A stretch of 64,000 bases of DNA from Dichomitus squalens LYAD-421 SS1 (lineage: Eukaryota > Basidiomycota > Agaricomycetes > Polyporales > Polyporaceae), in NCBI RefSeq assembly GCF_000275845.1, contig NW_006766906.1, positions 168,496 to 232,495 of the forward strand, read 5' to 3'. This document shows, in pieces, positions 42,961-53,831 of the stretch; position 1 is the first letter of the stretch; each line of letters begins with the position of its first letter. Under the pieces are notes generated by a model. That model was given only the letters and a program-made list of their open reading frames with translations, made no database searches and was not told the origin of the DNA. Both the position numbers and the translations under genes were made by a program.

Positions 42961-45010
42961 GGTTGACAGATAACCGGGGACGGGTGAAAGCCGGGGTGAC
43001 CTGCGTCGACGTCGGCTGAGCGACGGTGGTGTCAGCACTGGCGGACGCGGCGGGGAGAGGGGGCGACAAATGTCGTGGTGGTCGTTGGGGTGAGAGTGTC
43101 CACGCTGGATCCACCAGCTCAGCGTTGCTACCTCATCTGCGCCAATCCTCGGCGGCTGAGCCCGGCAGCGGGCGCCCGTCACCGCCTTGCTCTCCAGTCC
43201 TTCGTTACTCCCCTTCCCGCGTTCTCGTTCTCGTTACTCAACTATGTAACTGCTCTTGGAGTCTGCTTGCTTCGCTCTGTTTGTTGGATCAGCTGGACAC
43301 ACTCCCTTGTTGTCAGCCTCGCCGTCATACCGTCGACAAGCTTCTCACGGCTACGAAGCTTTCAGGCTCTTACGATGTTCTGAGCTGCTAAATCGGCGGC
43401 AAACCGACGTCCACACCGCTCATAAGCCGCGCCTCTCTTCAGACATGCTCACCGGCCCGACGGAGCAAGACTCGTGAGATTATAACGAGTCTGTTGACCG
43501 CACCAGTCTGAAGTCTACCCACTCCATCGAAATCGTGCAACGTGTTCGATGCCGTTAACCGTTCCTCTTTAGGTGCCTCATATAGCGAAGAGGCTTTTGA
43601 CCGGTGAGTGCGCTGTTCTAGGTAAAACCGTGAACTTGTGGCATAGGTGTTTCAATAGTACTCTTTGTGCATATCGCGTCTGCTCATTAAAGGTGCTGGC
43701 CAATGCGTCCTGACAGAACTACGAACTTCTGATAGTGTCAATCTCAGCAATACGCCTCCCTTCTACACCATGCAGTCGTCGTTTGAGTCTTTCGCAGATG
43801 CTGCTGCTCTGCGCGAGCTCCCCTGCACGGCGCCCAGGCAGGGCGTTTTGTCCCCAAGCATCCTGACCCTGTGGCTTCTGCCGTATAGCCGGGCGATTCT
43901 GAGCCCCTCAATCCAAGTCTCCTTCTTGAGCTTCGGGTCTCGGTTCCTGACGACAGCTTCCCTGACACCTTCATGTGCACGACTAACACGATCTCGGCGG
44001 GGCACTTGGTACGTAAGTGTCTACATACCCCGTTCTTCCTCGCGATGTTAGCAACAACCCATGCCGGGAACGCGGCTGTACCGTCGAGAACTATAGCGGA
44101 TCGCGACAGTGATGTTGCACCCCTCTTCTTTGGTGTCGCCGTCGGGTTGGTCAGTGAATTGTACACAACCACGTACCGCGCGCCACTCACGCTACCTTGC
44201 CACGGGCTCGATATCGCCTTCTACCACCTGTCATCGCGGAACGTGTTCGAGGTCGAAGCCGACTTGGTGGTTACCGACAGGGGGCACAATTGGCTCCAGG
44301 CCCGTTCTGCTACGTATTTTACTTGCCTGTCAGGAAGGACGGTTCGACACGCATGCGGACGCAAGGAGAACGTGGCGAGTATTGCGAGCGCGAGGTGTTG
44401 TAGACGACGGCCACCTTGCACATGAAGAGATGGATGGGCGTAGACTGGTGCGTTTCTCTACCCTTCGCGTTGACCAACGTGTGCTCGTACAGGATGTAGC
44501 CGGTTCGTGATATCCACGTATATACACTTGACTCGTAGCTTTGGACAACGTGGTTAGCCAAAACCGCACTCAATGACTCGGTGTGCGAAGTCATCTGCAT
44601 CGAGGCAAGCGATCAGTCCGCCTAAGGACGGGGTCCGGGCTACTACTCGGCTCGTGCAACGGGCATGTCCCGGGGGCTCTGATGGGATCGATAATTGCTT
44701 GGGCAAACGTTTGAGTTTGATGCTTCGACAATGGGCGTTAGGACAATGGGCTACCAACTACGGTGCGTCTCCACGAGTTGGATGGCACTTCTACGGGGAT
44801 CAAATACATCGCGTTTCATACACGATGTAATTCCTACCGTTCCCAGTAATGAGGCTGATCAGATTCCACTAGGCGATGCGGGCCTGGCGGTGTGCGGCCT
44901 GCGTCATCGCCTGCATGACTTTGGTGCACGGTGGTCGAAGCTTGCGCTTCGCGTCGGCTGTATATATAACTGGCGGGGGCCCATTGCATCTCCTGCGCCT
45001 CACACTCACC
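42961..45010. other. unresolved 2-kb stretch between kinase-like genes C and D
   Basis: Several frames of 80-150 codons occur on both strands around 43665-44600 (for example minus-strand KLKKETWIEGLRIARLYGR near 43900), but I could not assemble a gene with conserved motifs. The last 50 bp carry the promoter of gene D. Confidence 0.4.
44961..44968 (+). promoter_or_regulatory. TATA box of kinase-like gene D
   Basis: TATATATA 50 bp before the ATG at 45011. It supports starting the protein there and not at the in-frame upstream codons at 44876. Confidence 0.6.
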
Positions 45011-46520
45011 ATGTCGACGGTGGAATTCATACCTTCACAATTCCCAGACGATGGCTCGACTGCTGATGCTCAACTTCTCAAAAACGACGTTACTCTGACA
45101 TCCATAACCACCACTCACGCGCCGCTGGCCGGCGCAGACGAAGACGCCGCTTTCGAGGACGACGTAGCTCGCACTTTCATTGTCGAGCTTACTGTGCACG
45201 ATGAGGACCCCGATGAGCCTCAGAGGGATGGCAAGAAGGGTACGTTGGCCGCCACCCATGACGGCGACGATGACTACCTCCCTCCCTCTTCGCTTGCACC
45301 ACCTGAGAAGACACATCCTCCCCTTCCCATCACCATAACCACGAGCGATGCGCCGTCAGCGACCGACGACCGTGACTCTGACGGCCTCTGTACACCTATT
45401 GAACCCCCCGGCCTGTCTAAGCCTGACGACACCACTCCGGTACAGAACGAAGATCAGACCAGCTGCATTTTTCAGAACGCTGATGCTGCCTGTGCCGCCG
45501 TGGTTTCAAAGTCATCCGAGCCAACCCCCACAGAGCCGTCCAACGACATCTGCGACATCAGTCCCAAACCATCCGCTCGCGACTTCTCCTTGCATGGTCT
45601 TCAAAGTCTTCGTTCCTTCATCCCCGACGACCTCCTCCCAGATGACCTCCTCGTATACGACCGCGAGAACATCACCAAGCTCTGCGACGAGCCCGACGTG
45701 CCGGTCCGCTACGTACGCATCTTCCCTGAACTCCCGCGAGAGGGTGATACACCGGACGGCGCGCACGAGGGCGCTCCGCCTCCCGGGCCCAAGCGCATCG
45801 CGCATCTCTACCTCACGATCGTAAACAAGCTCGGTACGGGCCATCATTCCTGTGTCTACACTGCACCGCTGCGACTACGACTTGATGCAGAGTCCACAGA
45901 GCACAGTACGGTCCGTGTCGCTGCGAAGACTGCGTTCTCCGTTTGCGGAGCGCATGATATGCTGGATCGGGAGGCCCAGGCTTACGACGCCTTCCCGCGA
46001 TATCTCATGGAGGATCGTCCGGGTGAGCCAGCGGCGGTGCCTAAGTTCTTTGGCTACTATGCTGCTGCGGAAGCGGACGGGAGTGTGATCGAAAAATGTC
46101 ACCCTTCCTGCAATGAGGACGACACCTGTCCGGTGCAGTGGCCGACGCACATCCTCCTCGTCGAGGAATGCGGTGTGCCTATCATTCCCTGTCACTACAC
46201 TCGCAAACAGCGGTATGTCCCTCGTCCCCGCATCTTCCCTCGTGCTAGCGCTGAACGTCGTCGGCAGGGAGAGCTGCTTGGAGCTTGTCGAGCGTTTGCA
46301 CGCCGCGGGTTTCTACCAGGGCTCAATATACGTCCGCAACATTCTCGTCGAGGCTGGTCCGCTGTCTGTGCCTCCTGCGGAGCGGTCGCACGAGACACCT
46401 AGCTTCAGGATCATTGACTTTGGGCGTCGGGTGATGATGTCTCAGCAGAATAAGTCTAGATTTAGGAACTGGTGTGCGGACGAAATTCGTAGGACGAAGC
46501 ATGAATTGGCGCTGTCATGA
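45011..46520 (+). CDS. degenerate protein-kinase-like protein D
   Basis: 484 residues from exons 45011-46212 and 46268-46520. ATG (MSTVEFIPSQFPDDGSTADA) follows a TATA box. After an acidic, Thr/Pro-rich leader come GLQSLRSFIPDDLLPDDLLV, NKLGTGHHSCVYTAPLRL, VRVAAKTAFSVCGAHDMLDR with EAQAYDAFP, AVPKFFGYYAAAE, HPSCNEDDTC and ILLVEECGVPIIP. The intron splits an Arg codon in phase 2 exactly as in A, B and C. The loop LHAAGFYQGSIYVRNILV keeps Arg-Asn but has Ser for the catalytic Asp; SFRIIDFGRR follows. It is the only member on the plus strand and is separated from the others by about 4 kb. Loop and hinge are most like those of protein A. Confidence 0.76.
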
Positions 46521-47835
46521 ACGAAGTCGTCCACAGCCTAGTTCGCAATCTCCAGAAATATGTCTGATATTGTGGTGATCGGGAAGAGCGCGAATAGTAT
46601 ATGATACGTATTTTTAGACTATAGCAGATGACATCGACAAGACCATGACTGACCTCGAGCACCTTATAACATTGTACCAATCGTCTAGCCTAATGATTGA
46701 ACATCGCGGACTCCATGCGCTATCAATGTGTTGACTCTCTAGATTGCATTCAAGTTCGCTGTTGACTGCCTGCATAGCAAGGTTATGTCTAGCATATCGC
46801 AGGTCCCGTGGAAACTCCAGTCGTAGAGTCGGGGCCCGAGCCAAACAGGATTGTACATGTATCTCCTATCACGGTGTTCATGTATGCTACGGTCGTAGGT
46901 TAGATGTCAAGATGCGCCGCGAGGCAAGAGGCGCAGACGGCAGTCAAGACATGCAACACGGCGGACAGAGGCTGAGGACGTATTCTAAAACGTAGTCCCG
47001 CTCAAGTAAGACGCCGCCTTCGTCCTCCGTTATCCAGCTTCGTGCTTGTTACTAATGCGCCCCTCTGGGTCCCCTTTGCGGGTCGCCTCCGATAGGTCCA
47101 TGATGCCCCGTAGGCAGCGTATGCCTGAGAGTACGTTGGCTTGGGCATTGTTCTGTGTCGGCTCTGTACCTCTGACGCTCTCGGGTTGCTCTCTGCCACG
47201 ACCTGATGAGGCCTCAGGTTATGTTGGTCTCGCCATGAGTCGCCAAGTCCTGCCCCGGCCTCACCAAACAATATTACACAGGGGGGTCAAGGCACATTGA
47301 ACTTGTCAGTTACAGAGCAGTTGAGACCGTTCCTCATTCATCCCTTGTCCCCAGGATCAACTTGACGTGGATGATGGGCTCTCCGATGAGAATGTTTTGT
47401 CGCGATCCTTGAAAGTATGCTAATGCCCAGTGGGTGGTCGGGTGCTGTTGATCTGGACCTCGGAGTTAGGCGTTACAGCGCTAACACTGCATGTTCGGTA
47501 GCACCATGTCGTTCAACTCGTGTGGTTGAGAGAAGGTAATAGGATAGAACAAAATCTTCATATTGCGGAGGATCTCCTGACGAATATTTTGGCTTGCATC
47601 CGACAGCCGCATATGATCCTGGGACTTTCTACAGAAGCCAGGATTGTGTAGTCAGTGAGGCGTACTGACAACAGGCCCTGAGACATACAGATGGGAAATG
47701 TACCATGACAATGTTGGGATTCTCGCCTAGCCGGTACTATGTAGAAACGCATATGATACTTCTTACGACGTGACGCAACGCGGATCGCGCCTGCCAGTCT
47801 TTGGCGCCCACCATCAACCTCTCTCAACACTAGCC
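46521..47835. other. intergenic
   Basis: 3' flank of gene D and upstream of MIC10. I find no coding exon with a recognisable motif and no RNA gene. Confidence 0.45.
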
Positions 47836-48392
47836 ATGTCGTCCACACCAAAGCCGACGTCCAGCGAAAACATCGTCGCTCAAAAGGTGTGTATGCAGGT
47901 CTCCTATACTCTGAATCGTTCTCATGCCTCTTGCTCTTGTTGAACGCAGTTTGACCGCTGCTGTACGTGTCGAGCATTGCCGTGACCTTACAACCTCGTG
48001 ATACTGACTTGCTTCGGAATGGACGGGCGTGCTTTGGGTGTGTGTAGTGGCGGACCTCATCGTGAAGTCGTGAGTACTTCCTCCCTCCCGCGTGCCACGA
48101 CAGTTGCTCACAAGCGTGGTCGCCCGACGATAGCGGTGTCGGCTTCAGCGCAGGCGTGATCGCATCGGTTATCCTCTTCCGCCGTGCGTGTCCCTCTCTT
48201 TGTCCACCTACTCTACCTTCCTCTTCCTTCATTCTAAGCTAGCTGTGTGCAGGACGAGCGTGGCCTGTCGCACTCGGCACGGGTCTTGGTGCCGGCGCGG
48301 CGTACGCGGACTGCGACCGGTCGTTCAATCCGGCGAGGATACCTGGCACGCGCGTTATTCCCGCCACGGAGGCCAAGAAGGATTCGGCATAA
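47836..48392 (+). CDS. MIC10: MICOS complex subunit MIC10
   Basis: Small inner-mitochondrial-membrane protein that oligomerises to bend crista junction membranes. Splicing five exons (47836-47886, 47950-47962, 48048-48069, 48134-48183, 48253-48392; 276 nt in all) gives 91 residues: SSENIVAQK-FDRCLADLIVKS, first hairpin helix GVGFSAGVIASVILFRR, second helix AWPVALGTGLGAGAAYADCD and the RSFNPARIPGTRVIPA tail. The two glycine-rich helix motifs (GFSAG and GTGLGAGAAY) are those needed for MIC10 oligomers. Exons 2 and 3 are only 13 and 22 nt; all donors and acceptors are GT...AG and the phases fit throughout. The Cys after the second helix and the DCDRSFN end are typical of fungal MIC10. TAA is at 48390-48392. 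Confidence 0.9.
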
Positions 48393-48651
48393 ACGAGCAA
48401 GGGAATATAAGTGTTCTGGCTGCGAAAGCGGGAGTCGCGTAGAGGAACATTGGCGGGCGATTGTCACTTGGTGGAGATGGTGCGACGTAGACTGTCCTGT
48501 GGACGATTCATGATGTATGTCTCGACTCTTCTTGTTTTCATTTCCCTCCCGCCGCTCCCTCACGTCATGAAGTGCGGATGTTACGCTTCGAGCAATGGAT
48601 GGCAAATGGGAGCCACGCGGGCGCTGTGGTATGCGATACGCTTCGAACGTG

Positions 48652-48914
48652 CTAACTCGACTTCCCCTCCCCTCCAGAGATGTAGATATCTGCGACCTTC
48701 TCATGGCCATGCTTCTCCAAGTCTGTCGGCAGCGTGCGCCGAGGTTCTCCCAAAACGAGGCGTTTATACAGGACAACTGTCCATGTCTATGTGAGTACCT
48801 GTCCGATAACCCAGAGGCAAGGAAGCCGCACGTACAGCTCGTCACGCCAATGATGGGTAGCGTGAAGATGATGATGCGCCATCGTTGCGCCTGAGGGGGA
48901 AGCTTCGACCCCAT
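48652..48914 (-). CDS. 67-residue single-helix protein, probably mitochondrial
   Basis: Not visible as a long frame: it appears only when exon 48836-48914 (79 nt) is joined to exon 48652-48776 (125 nt) across a 59-nt intron (donor GTACGT, acceptor ATGGACAG). The product starts MGSKLPPQAQRWRIIIFTLP, has one membrane helix (IIIFTLPIIGVTSFVLY), a positive KR pair straight after it, then LVLGEPRRTLPTDLEKHGHE and a short polar end. The order basic N-terminus, helix, LYKRLVLGE is what small fungal inner-membrane or respiratory-assembly proteins look like, but I cannot name the family. It is convergent with MIC10 and divergent from UVE1, whose promoter region it shares. Confidence 0.62.
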
Positions 48915-49335
48915 GTCTCTGGTCCGCGATTGCGGTTACTTTCGACAGCGGGCTTGCTCGTCGCAGCGTGGCAGCACCGGGCGACGCGACTTCGGCAGGG
49001 AGCGGAAGGCTCTGGAAGCGCCCAAGATACCCATCACGTGCACGATATGAGCGCTACGGAGCCTTTTGCGGGCTCGATCGTGCGGCGGGGGGTGACGCCG
49101 GTGCGTACTCGATCGCCTCCCGCTGGGCGCGCCGCCGTCAGCATGGGGTCCGACCTCGGAGAGCACGTCGAGGCCAGGCCCGTCGCACAGGTTGTACATG
49201 ATCCATCTTCTCTCTGTGCTAGCCCGCTGTCGTTCTACTTTGCACTCCGGTTGCGCAGCTCGTCTACGTCCAGTTGCAACCAGCCTGCCCTCGAATCTTC
49301 TCTCTACCAGTCACAATCCATTAGTGCTGTCTGCC
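48915..49335. other. divergent promoter region
   Basis: Between the 67-residue protein gene (minus) and UVE1 (plus). Open frames cross it, but none carries a motif. Confidence 0.4.
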
Positions 49336-51700
49336 ATGGTCTCGAAGAGGAAGAGGACAATCGCGACCGTCGCAGAGACCGACAGCACTATCGCGTTAGA
49401 TTCGCCTGTACCGGTCGTGCCTGCTACGGGCGCAGCTTTGGTGAGCACCCCAGAGGAGGCGCAAGATCTGATCCGCAGGGTGTCTACGCGGAAGAAGAAG
49501 ACAGTGGTGTACACCGAAGACGTTACTCAGCAGGTGGACGACTCACTCGATAACGTCTTCGACGGCCCGCTGACCGACCTGGAGGAGGATGAGCTCGTCG
49601 ACGAAGAGCCGTCGCCCAAGAAGAAGCGGAGGCGCAAGAAGGTGGAGGAGCCCATTGTCTATGACATACCTCCAGTTGAGACGAAAGAGACAAACTTCAA
49701 AGGTGAGCTTTCGGCCGAAGTGCTCAGGCCTGCAGAGTGGTAGATCATTATCTCATACGATGTACGCAGGTCGTCTTGGATATGCGTGCTTGAATACAGT
49801 CCTTCGTGCGCTCAAGCCCGATCCTGTCTTCTGCTCACGGACGCTTCGCATCGACACCATCCTCAAGCCCGACTACGGCATGGATTATTGCAAGGAACTG
49901 GGCAGGAAGAACGCGGAAGACTTGTCTCGGCTCATTGAAGTTGGGCTTAGACATGTATCTTCGCTTTCATTGGGGCTAATCACGCCATTCGAAAATAGTG
50001 GAACGAAGAGAACAACATCAAGTTCTTGCGGATCTCTTCGGAGATGTTCCCGTTCGCGTCGCACGACACGTACGGATACTCCCTGGACTATGCGGACAGG
50101 GAGCTCAAAGTGTGTCCAACCGTGCGTCGCTCCTCTAGATGGATTTTTACCCAGACGTAGGCTGCCGGAGACCTCGCAAGGAAATACGGGCATAGACTCA
50201 CTTCGCATCCCGGTCAAGTGAGTGCTAGGAAAGGACGTGCACGAGTCTCGGACTGATAGTGATCAGTACACCCAACTCGGCTCTCCGCGAGAGGTTGTTG
50301 TCACAGCCGCCATCCGCGATCTTGCATGTGCGCTGCAACATATGATCGGCATCAATTTTCAACTGATATTCTTTGTAGACCACTGCCAGATGTTCCGTCT
50401 TATGGGTCTCGACCAAGACAGCGTCATGATCATCCACATGGGTGTATGCGCAAACCTTTCCTCCCATCCTTTTCCGTACGGCTGACGTGCACCTCTCGAT
50501 AGGGCATGTTTGGGGACAAGCCGGCAACGATTGAGCGGTTCAAGGAAGCGTACCGGACTAGACTCACTGACGAGATGCGAGCGCGTCTCGTGCTTGAGAA
50601 TGACGAGGTACGTCGATCGTGACTCCATTCCACTGACGTTGATCCAGGAAGTCGAACAGATGTGCTATAATCCGGACGATTTGCTCCCTGTATGCGAGGA
50701 ACTCGATATTCCTTTGGTTGTAAGTCAGTTTGTTTCTCTAGTTCCAAATCGCCTCATCCACACTTCTTCTCGGCGGGAACAGTTCGATTACCATCATAAC
50801 TGGATATACGTATGTCTAGCCTCTCCCCTATTTCGTGTATGCGCAACGATATAACACCTCCCTTTCCTGTATAGCCTTCAGAGAAGCCGATCCCTGAGCT
50901 CATCGAACAGATCAACGCGATCTGGCACCGCAGAGGCATCAAGCCTAAACAGCACCTCTCCGAGCCTTGTCCCGGCGCGGAGACAGTCATGGAGAAGCGG
51001 AAGCATGCAGACCGCTGTATGACGCTTCCCCCGGACCTGCCTGAAGATATGGATTTGATGATTGAGGTCGGTACTCAGCTCATGTCAATGTTGTCGCTTT
51101 TTGGCGAGCTGACATGGACCGCGGCCGCAGGCAAAGGACAAGGAGCAGGCGGTATTGCACCTTTACAGGGTATACAACTTGCAACCTGTGATACACGAGA
51201 ACCTCCGTCCGGAGAAGCCCCCAAAGCCGTTCCCACGTGCGTGCGTCGGCGAGGATGGAGAGGGTGGGGAGAACGGCACGTCGAGTTCCCCACGCAAGCG
51301 GCGGACGAGGACGAAAGCCAAGCCAGAGGAAGACGCTGCAGGTACGGATTTCAACTTGGAGGTGGATCGTTTCAGTTTGACCTATGATTGCGTTCCTGCG
51401 GCTTTAAAAGAGCTCATCATCACTGGAGTCGCGGCTGAACCGAAGGACCTCGACGATACGGAGGAGCCAGACCCTGCTGCGATGATGCCGTCGAAGGGCA
51501 AGGGAAAAACGAAGACCAGGGTCAGGGCGCCGAAGAAGGAAGGGAAGAGCCCGCGCACGCCAAGGGGTGGGAAGCGTGGGAAGGGCGCTGCGGAGGGTAA
51601 GGGCGTGAAGGACGGGGACGAGAGCGGAGATCTTGGACAGGGCTCCCTGGTGGTTGGAAGTGGTGGACAATCGGGGGCGGAGGTGAATGAAGGTGTGTGA
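49336..51700 (+). CDS. uve1: UV-damage endonuclease UVE1 (UVDE)
   Basis: Nuclear and mitochondrial repair endonuclease that nicks 5' to UV photoproducts and other lesions in an alternative excision-repair pathway known from Schizosaccharomyces and Neurospora. ATG at 49336 gives a basic N-terminus with MVSKRKRTIA, RKKKT and a KKKRRRKK nuclear signal. The TIM-barrel core follows: RLGYACLNTVLRALKP, WNEENNIKFLRISSEMFPFA, LARKYGHRLTSHPGQYTQLG, RDLAYHCQMFRLMGL, IIHMGGMFGDKPATIERF, LENDE, CEELDIPLV, FDYHHNWIY, WHRRGIKPKQHLSEP and KRKHADRC. His, Glu and Asp metal ligands expected for the family are present. About ten introns; a 27-nt exon at 50783-50809 encodes exactly FDYHHNWIY. The C-terminal 170 residues are an extension rich in Lys/Arg with PKKEGKSPRTPRGGKRGKG, AT-hook-like, that short family members lack. 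Confidence 0.9.
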
Positions 51701-52432
51701 TATGGTGACGTATACGCGGTGGTCACCTCTGACATCCTTGTAGTTGTTATGGACGAGCAGTCTTCGCTTGTTCGCTCGGATGAGTCGATTGTCAACCCTA
51801 CTGCAATGGTTGTATAGCATGGACGATCCGGGCCCACTCAAGGAGCGTTGGAATTGGGGCTCAGGCACACGTCGAGCACGCCGCATCGAAGGCGAATTGG
51901 CGTTATATGAGTCAATCCGATTGGAGAGGGGTCAGCATTAATGCCAAGATGGCGAGTCGTACAAACGCGTGGTGGGATCCATAATAGTGTTCGCGATCGT
52001 TTGACACTATATCATGCAAAGTCGCGGAGCGATCGGGGCAACACCAAACAGGCCATAGACTGAAAGGTCAGGACCTTATAGACGGCCGTTACCATGGACC
52101 TGATCCCGTCTGTTGCAGCGTGTCTTCGATTCCCTGAACCGCCGATCTACGACATGAGGGAATAGCGCAGCACAGGCTGCGGCAAATTCCCGCGAAACGT
52201 GTTTGTGCTGCTGGGATGCAGAAGGGCGGCCCGTGCTGCATGAGGTTCTTACGTGCGAAAATGTCGAGGTTAAGGCTAGAAGCGCCGGAAGGTATACGTC
52301 GCGAAGGCCATTTGCATGCCCGATTGTGCCACCTCGGTGCTTGGCCTCCAGCGATGCATATAAGTTTGTCGAGCTCTGATTGAGTCCCCCTAACAGTTCC
52401 CCTCCCGTGTCCCGATTCCTTTCACGACCAAC
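51701..52432. other. intergenic
   Basis: Between UVE1 and the peroxidase, both plus. A 66-codon frame at 51744-51941 is not recognised. No other feature. Confidence 0.4.
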
Positions 52433-53217
52433 ATGACAGTTGATGACAGTAACGCCTTCATCCCAGCCACTCCTGACGACAGCCGCTCTCCGTGCCCCGC
52501 TCTCAATGCACTCGCTAACCATGGTTACTTGTGAGTGCTCATTGTCTATTTCACCGAAGTAGACATCTCACGCCTAATGTCAGGCCACACGACGGATGCA
52601 ATTTGACAGCGTCGCAGCTTGTCTCAGTCCTCAGAGCGAAGTACAAGATCAGCTGGATTCTCGCGGCATTGCTCTCATACGGAGGCGTAGCGCTCTGTGG
52701 CCACCGCGATGGCTGGTCGTGGAAGCTCGACCTCCACGAACTGGCCAAGCACGACGTCATAGAGCACAACGGCTCCCTCGTCCACGATGACGCCGCTCCG
52801 GGACACCCGTTCGCTCCCACGGACGTCGACCGCGTCCTCCTCCGACAGCTTCTCAGTGCCTCCTCCGAGTCCGACGCCCTGACCCTCCACGACCTCTGCA
52901 GAACACAAGTGCAGCGGCAGGCCAATTCGGGGCCCCTGAGCTCTGTGCGGGCGTCCATCGCGAAGGGCGAGGTGGCCCTCCTCCATCAGGCGTTCGCTGT
53001 CAGACGAGGCACGGGGCAGAGTGCCACAGCCGAAGAAGGGGAGCCTGTGGTGCCGAAGGGACGCCTGGAACAGTGGCTCGGGGACGAGAGGCTTCCGGCC
53101 GATTGGCCTGGTCCGGAGCAAGGGATCGGGCTGACCTCGATCTTCGGACTCGTGCGGAAGATCGGTGGGATGGAGACAAAGATCAAGGACAAAGAGAAGG
53201 GGTCGAATGGCGCGTGA
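52433..53217 (+). CDS. heme-thiolate peroxidase (chloroperoxidase/peroxygenase family)
   Basis: 243 residues from exons 52433-52530 and 52584-53217. The N-terminus MTVDDSNAFIPATPDDSRSP leads straight into CPALNALANHGYLPHDG, the signature around the Cys that binds heme iron. Further family elements are ASQLVSVLRAKYKISWILAA, LHELAKHDVIEHNGSLVHDD and, near the end, VPKGRLEQWLGDERLPADWP. No signal peptide is present, so this is an intracellular short member, not a secreted unspecific peroxygenase. The distal block normally reads Glu-His-Asp-x-Ser-Leu; here it is Glu-His-Asn-Gly-Ser-Leu, which may alter the acid-base environment. Activity (peroxygenase, haloperoxidase or a biosynthetic role as in sterigmatocystin StcC) cannot be assigned. 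Confidence 0.83.
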
Positions 53218-53831
53218 ACGTGTGACCATTCGATACGTGCTCTCTCGTATTGACTCACGATCAAGCTACGTTCTCTGCGCTGGCCAATGGTACTGATATG
53301 AATGATGTCTTCTACTATACCCAACGTTAATGTCCTTTGTCCACTGATCTCACACCGCGAACTTCCCGGGCTTGGGAATAGCCTACTATGATGTAGCCTC
53401 CTGCACCGTATGAGATCCTCTGCTACTCTTGAATGCTTTCAAAGCGCTAATACACCTCCGGCAGAGGCGTCATCGATGACGCTTCCGTCAAATATCCGTG
53501 TTATTGTTGCGCTGCCTTGGCTCGATACCTTGGTCCCTTGCGCACGAGCGCTTTGCTGCAACTTCTATCGAAACAAACGCCATCGATGCCTTGTGACTCT
53601 GGGGCAGATATGGTAATAACAATGAAGGTAGGCTGCCCAGGTTGGATAAACAGCATTAAGGCGCAAACGTCGAGCGCAGGTCGTTGGATGATAATATTGA
53701 TGCACCGCCACCGCCACATTGGCAGCTGAGCCCGGCTATGGCTGCCACGATACGCTCCTCCCGTACTCTCGGCGAGGCGAACTAGATATTTGGGAAAACC
53801 CACTTACGACAGGCTGAAAACGCCATACAGT
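53218..53831. other. convergent intergenic region
   Basis: 3' flanks of the peroxidase and of HET gene 2. No gene seen. Confidence 0.45.

Noticed and set aside
44150..44300. TYRAPLTLP on the plus strand resembles the RAPLTLP block of the kinase-like family, suggesting a fifth, decayed copy between C and D.
   Set aside because: The match ends after nine residues; neither the glycine loop before it nor the lysine block after it can be found, so it may be chance.
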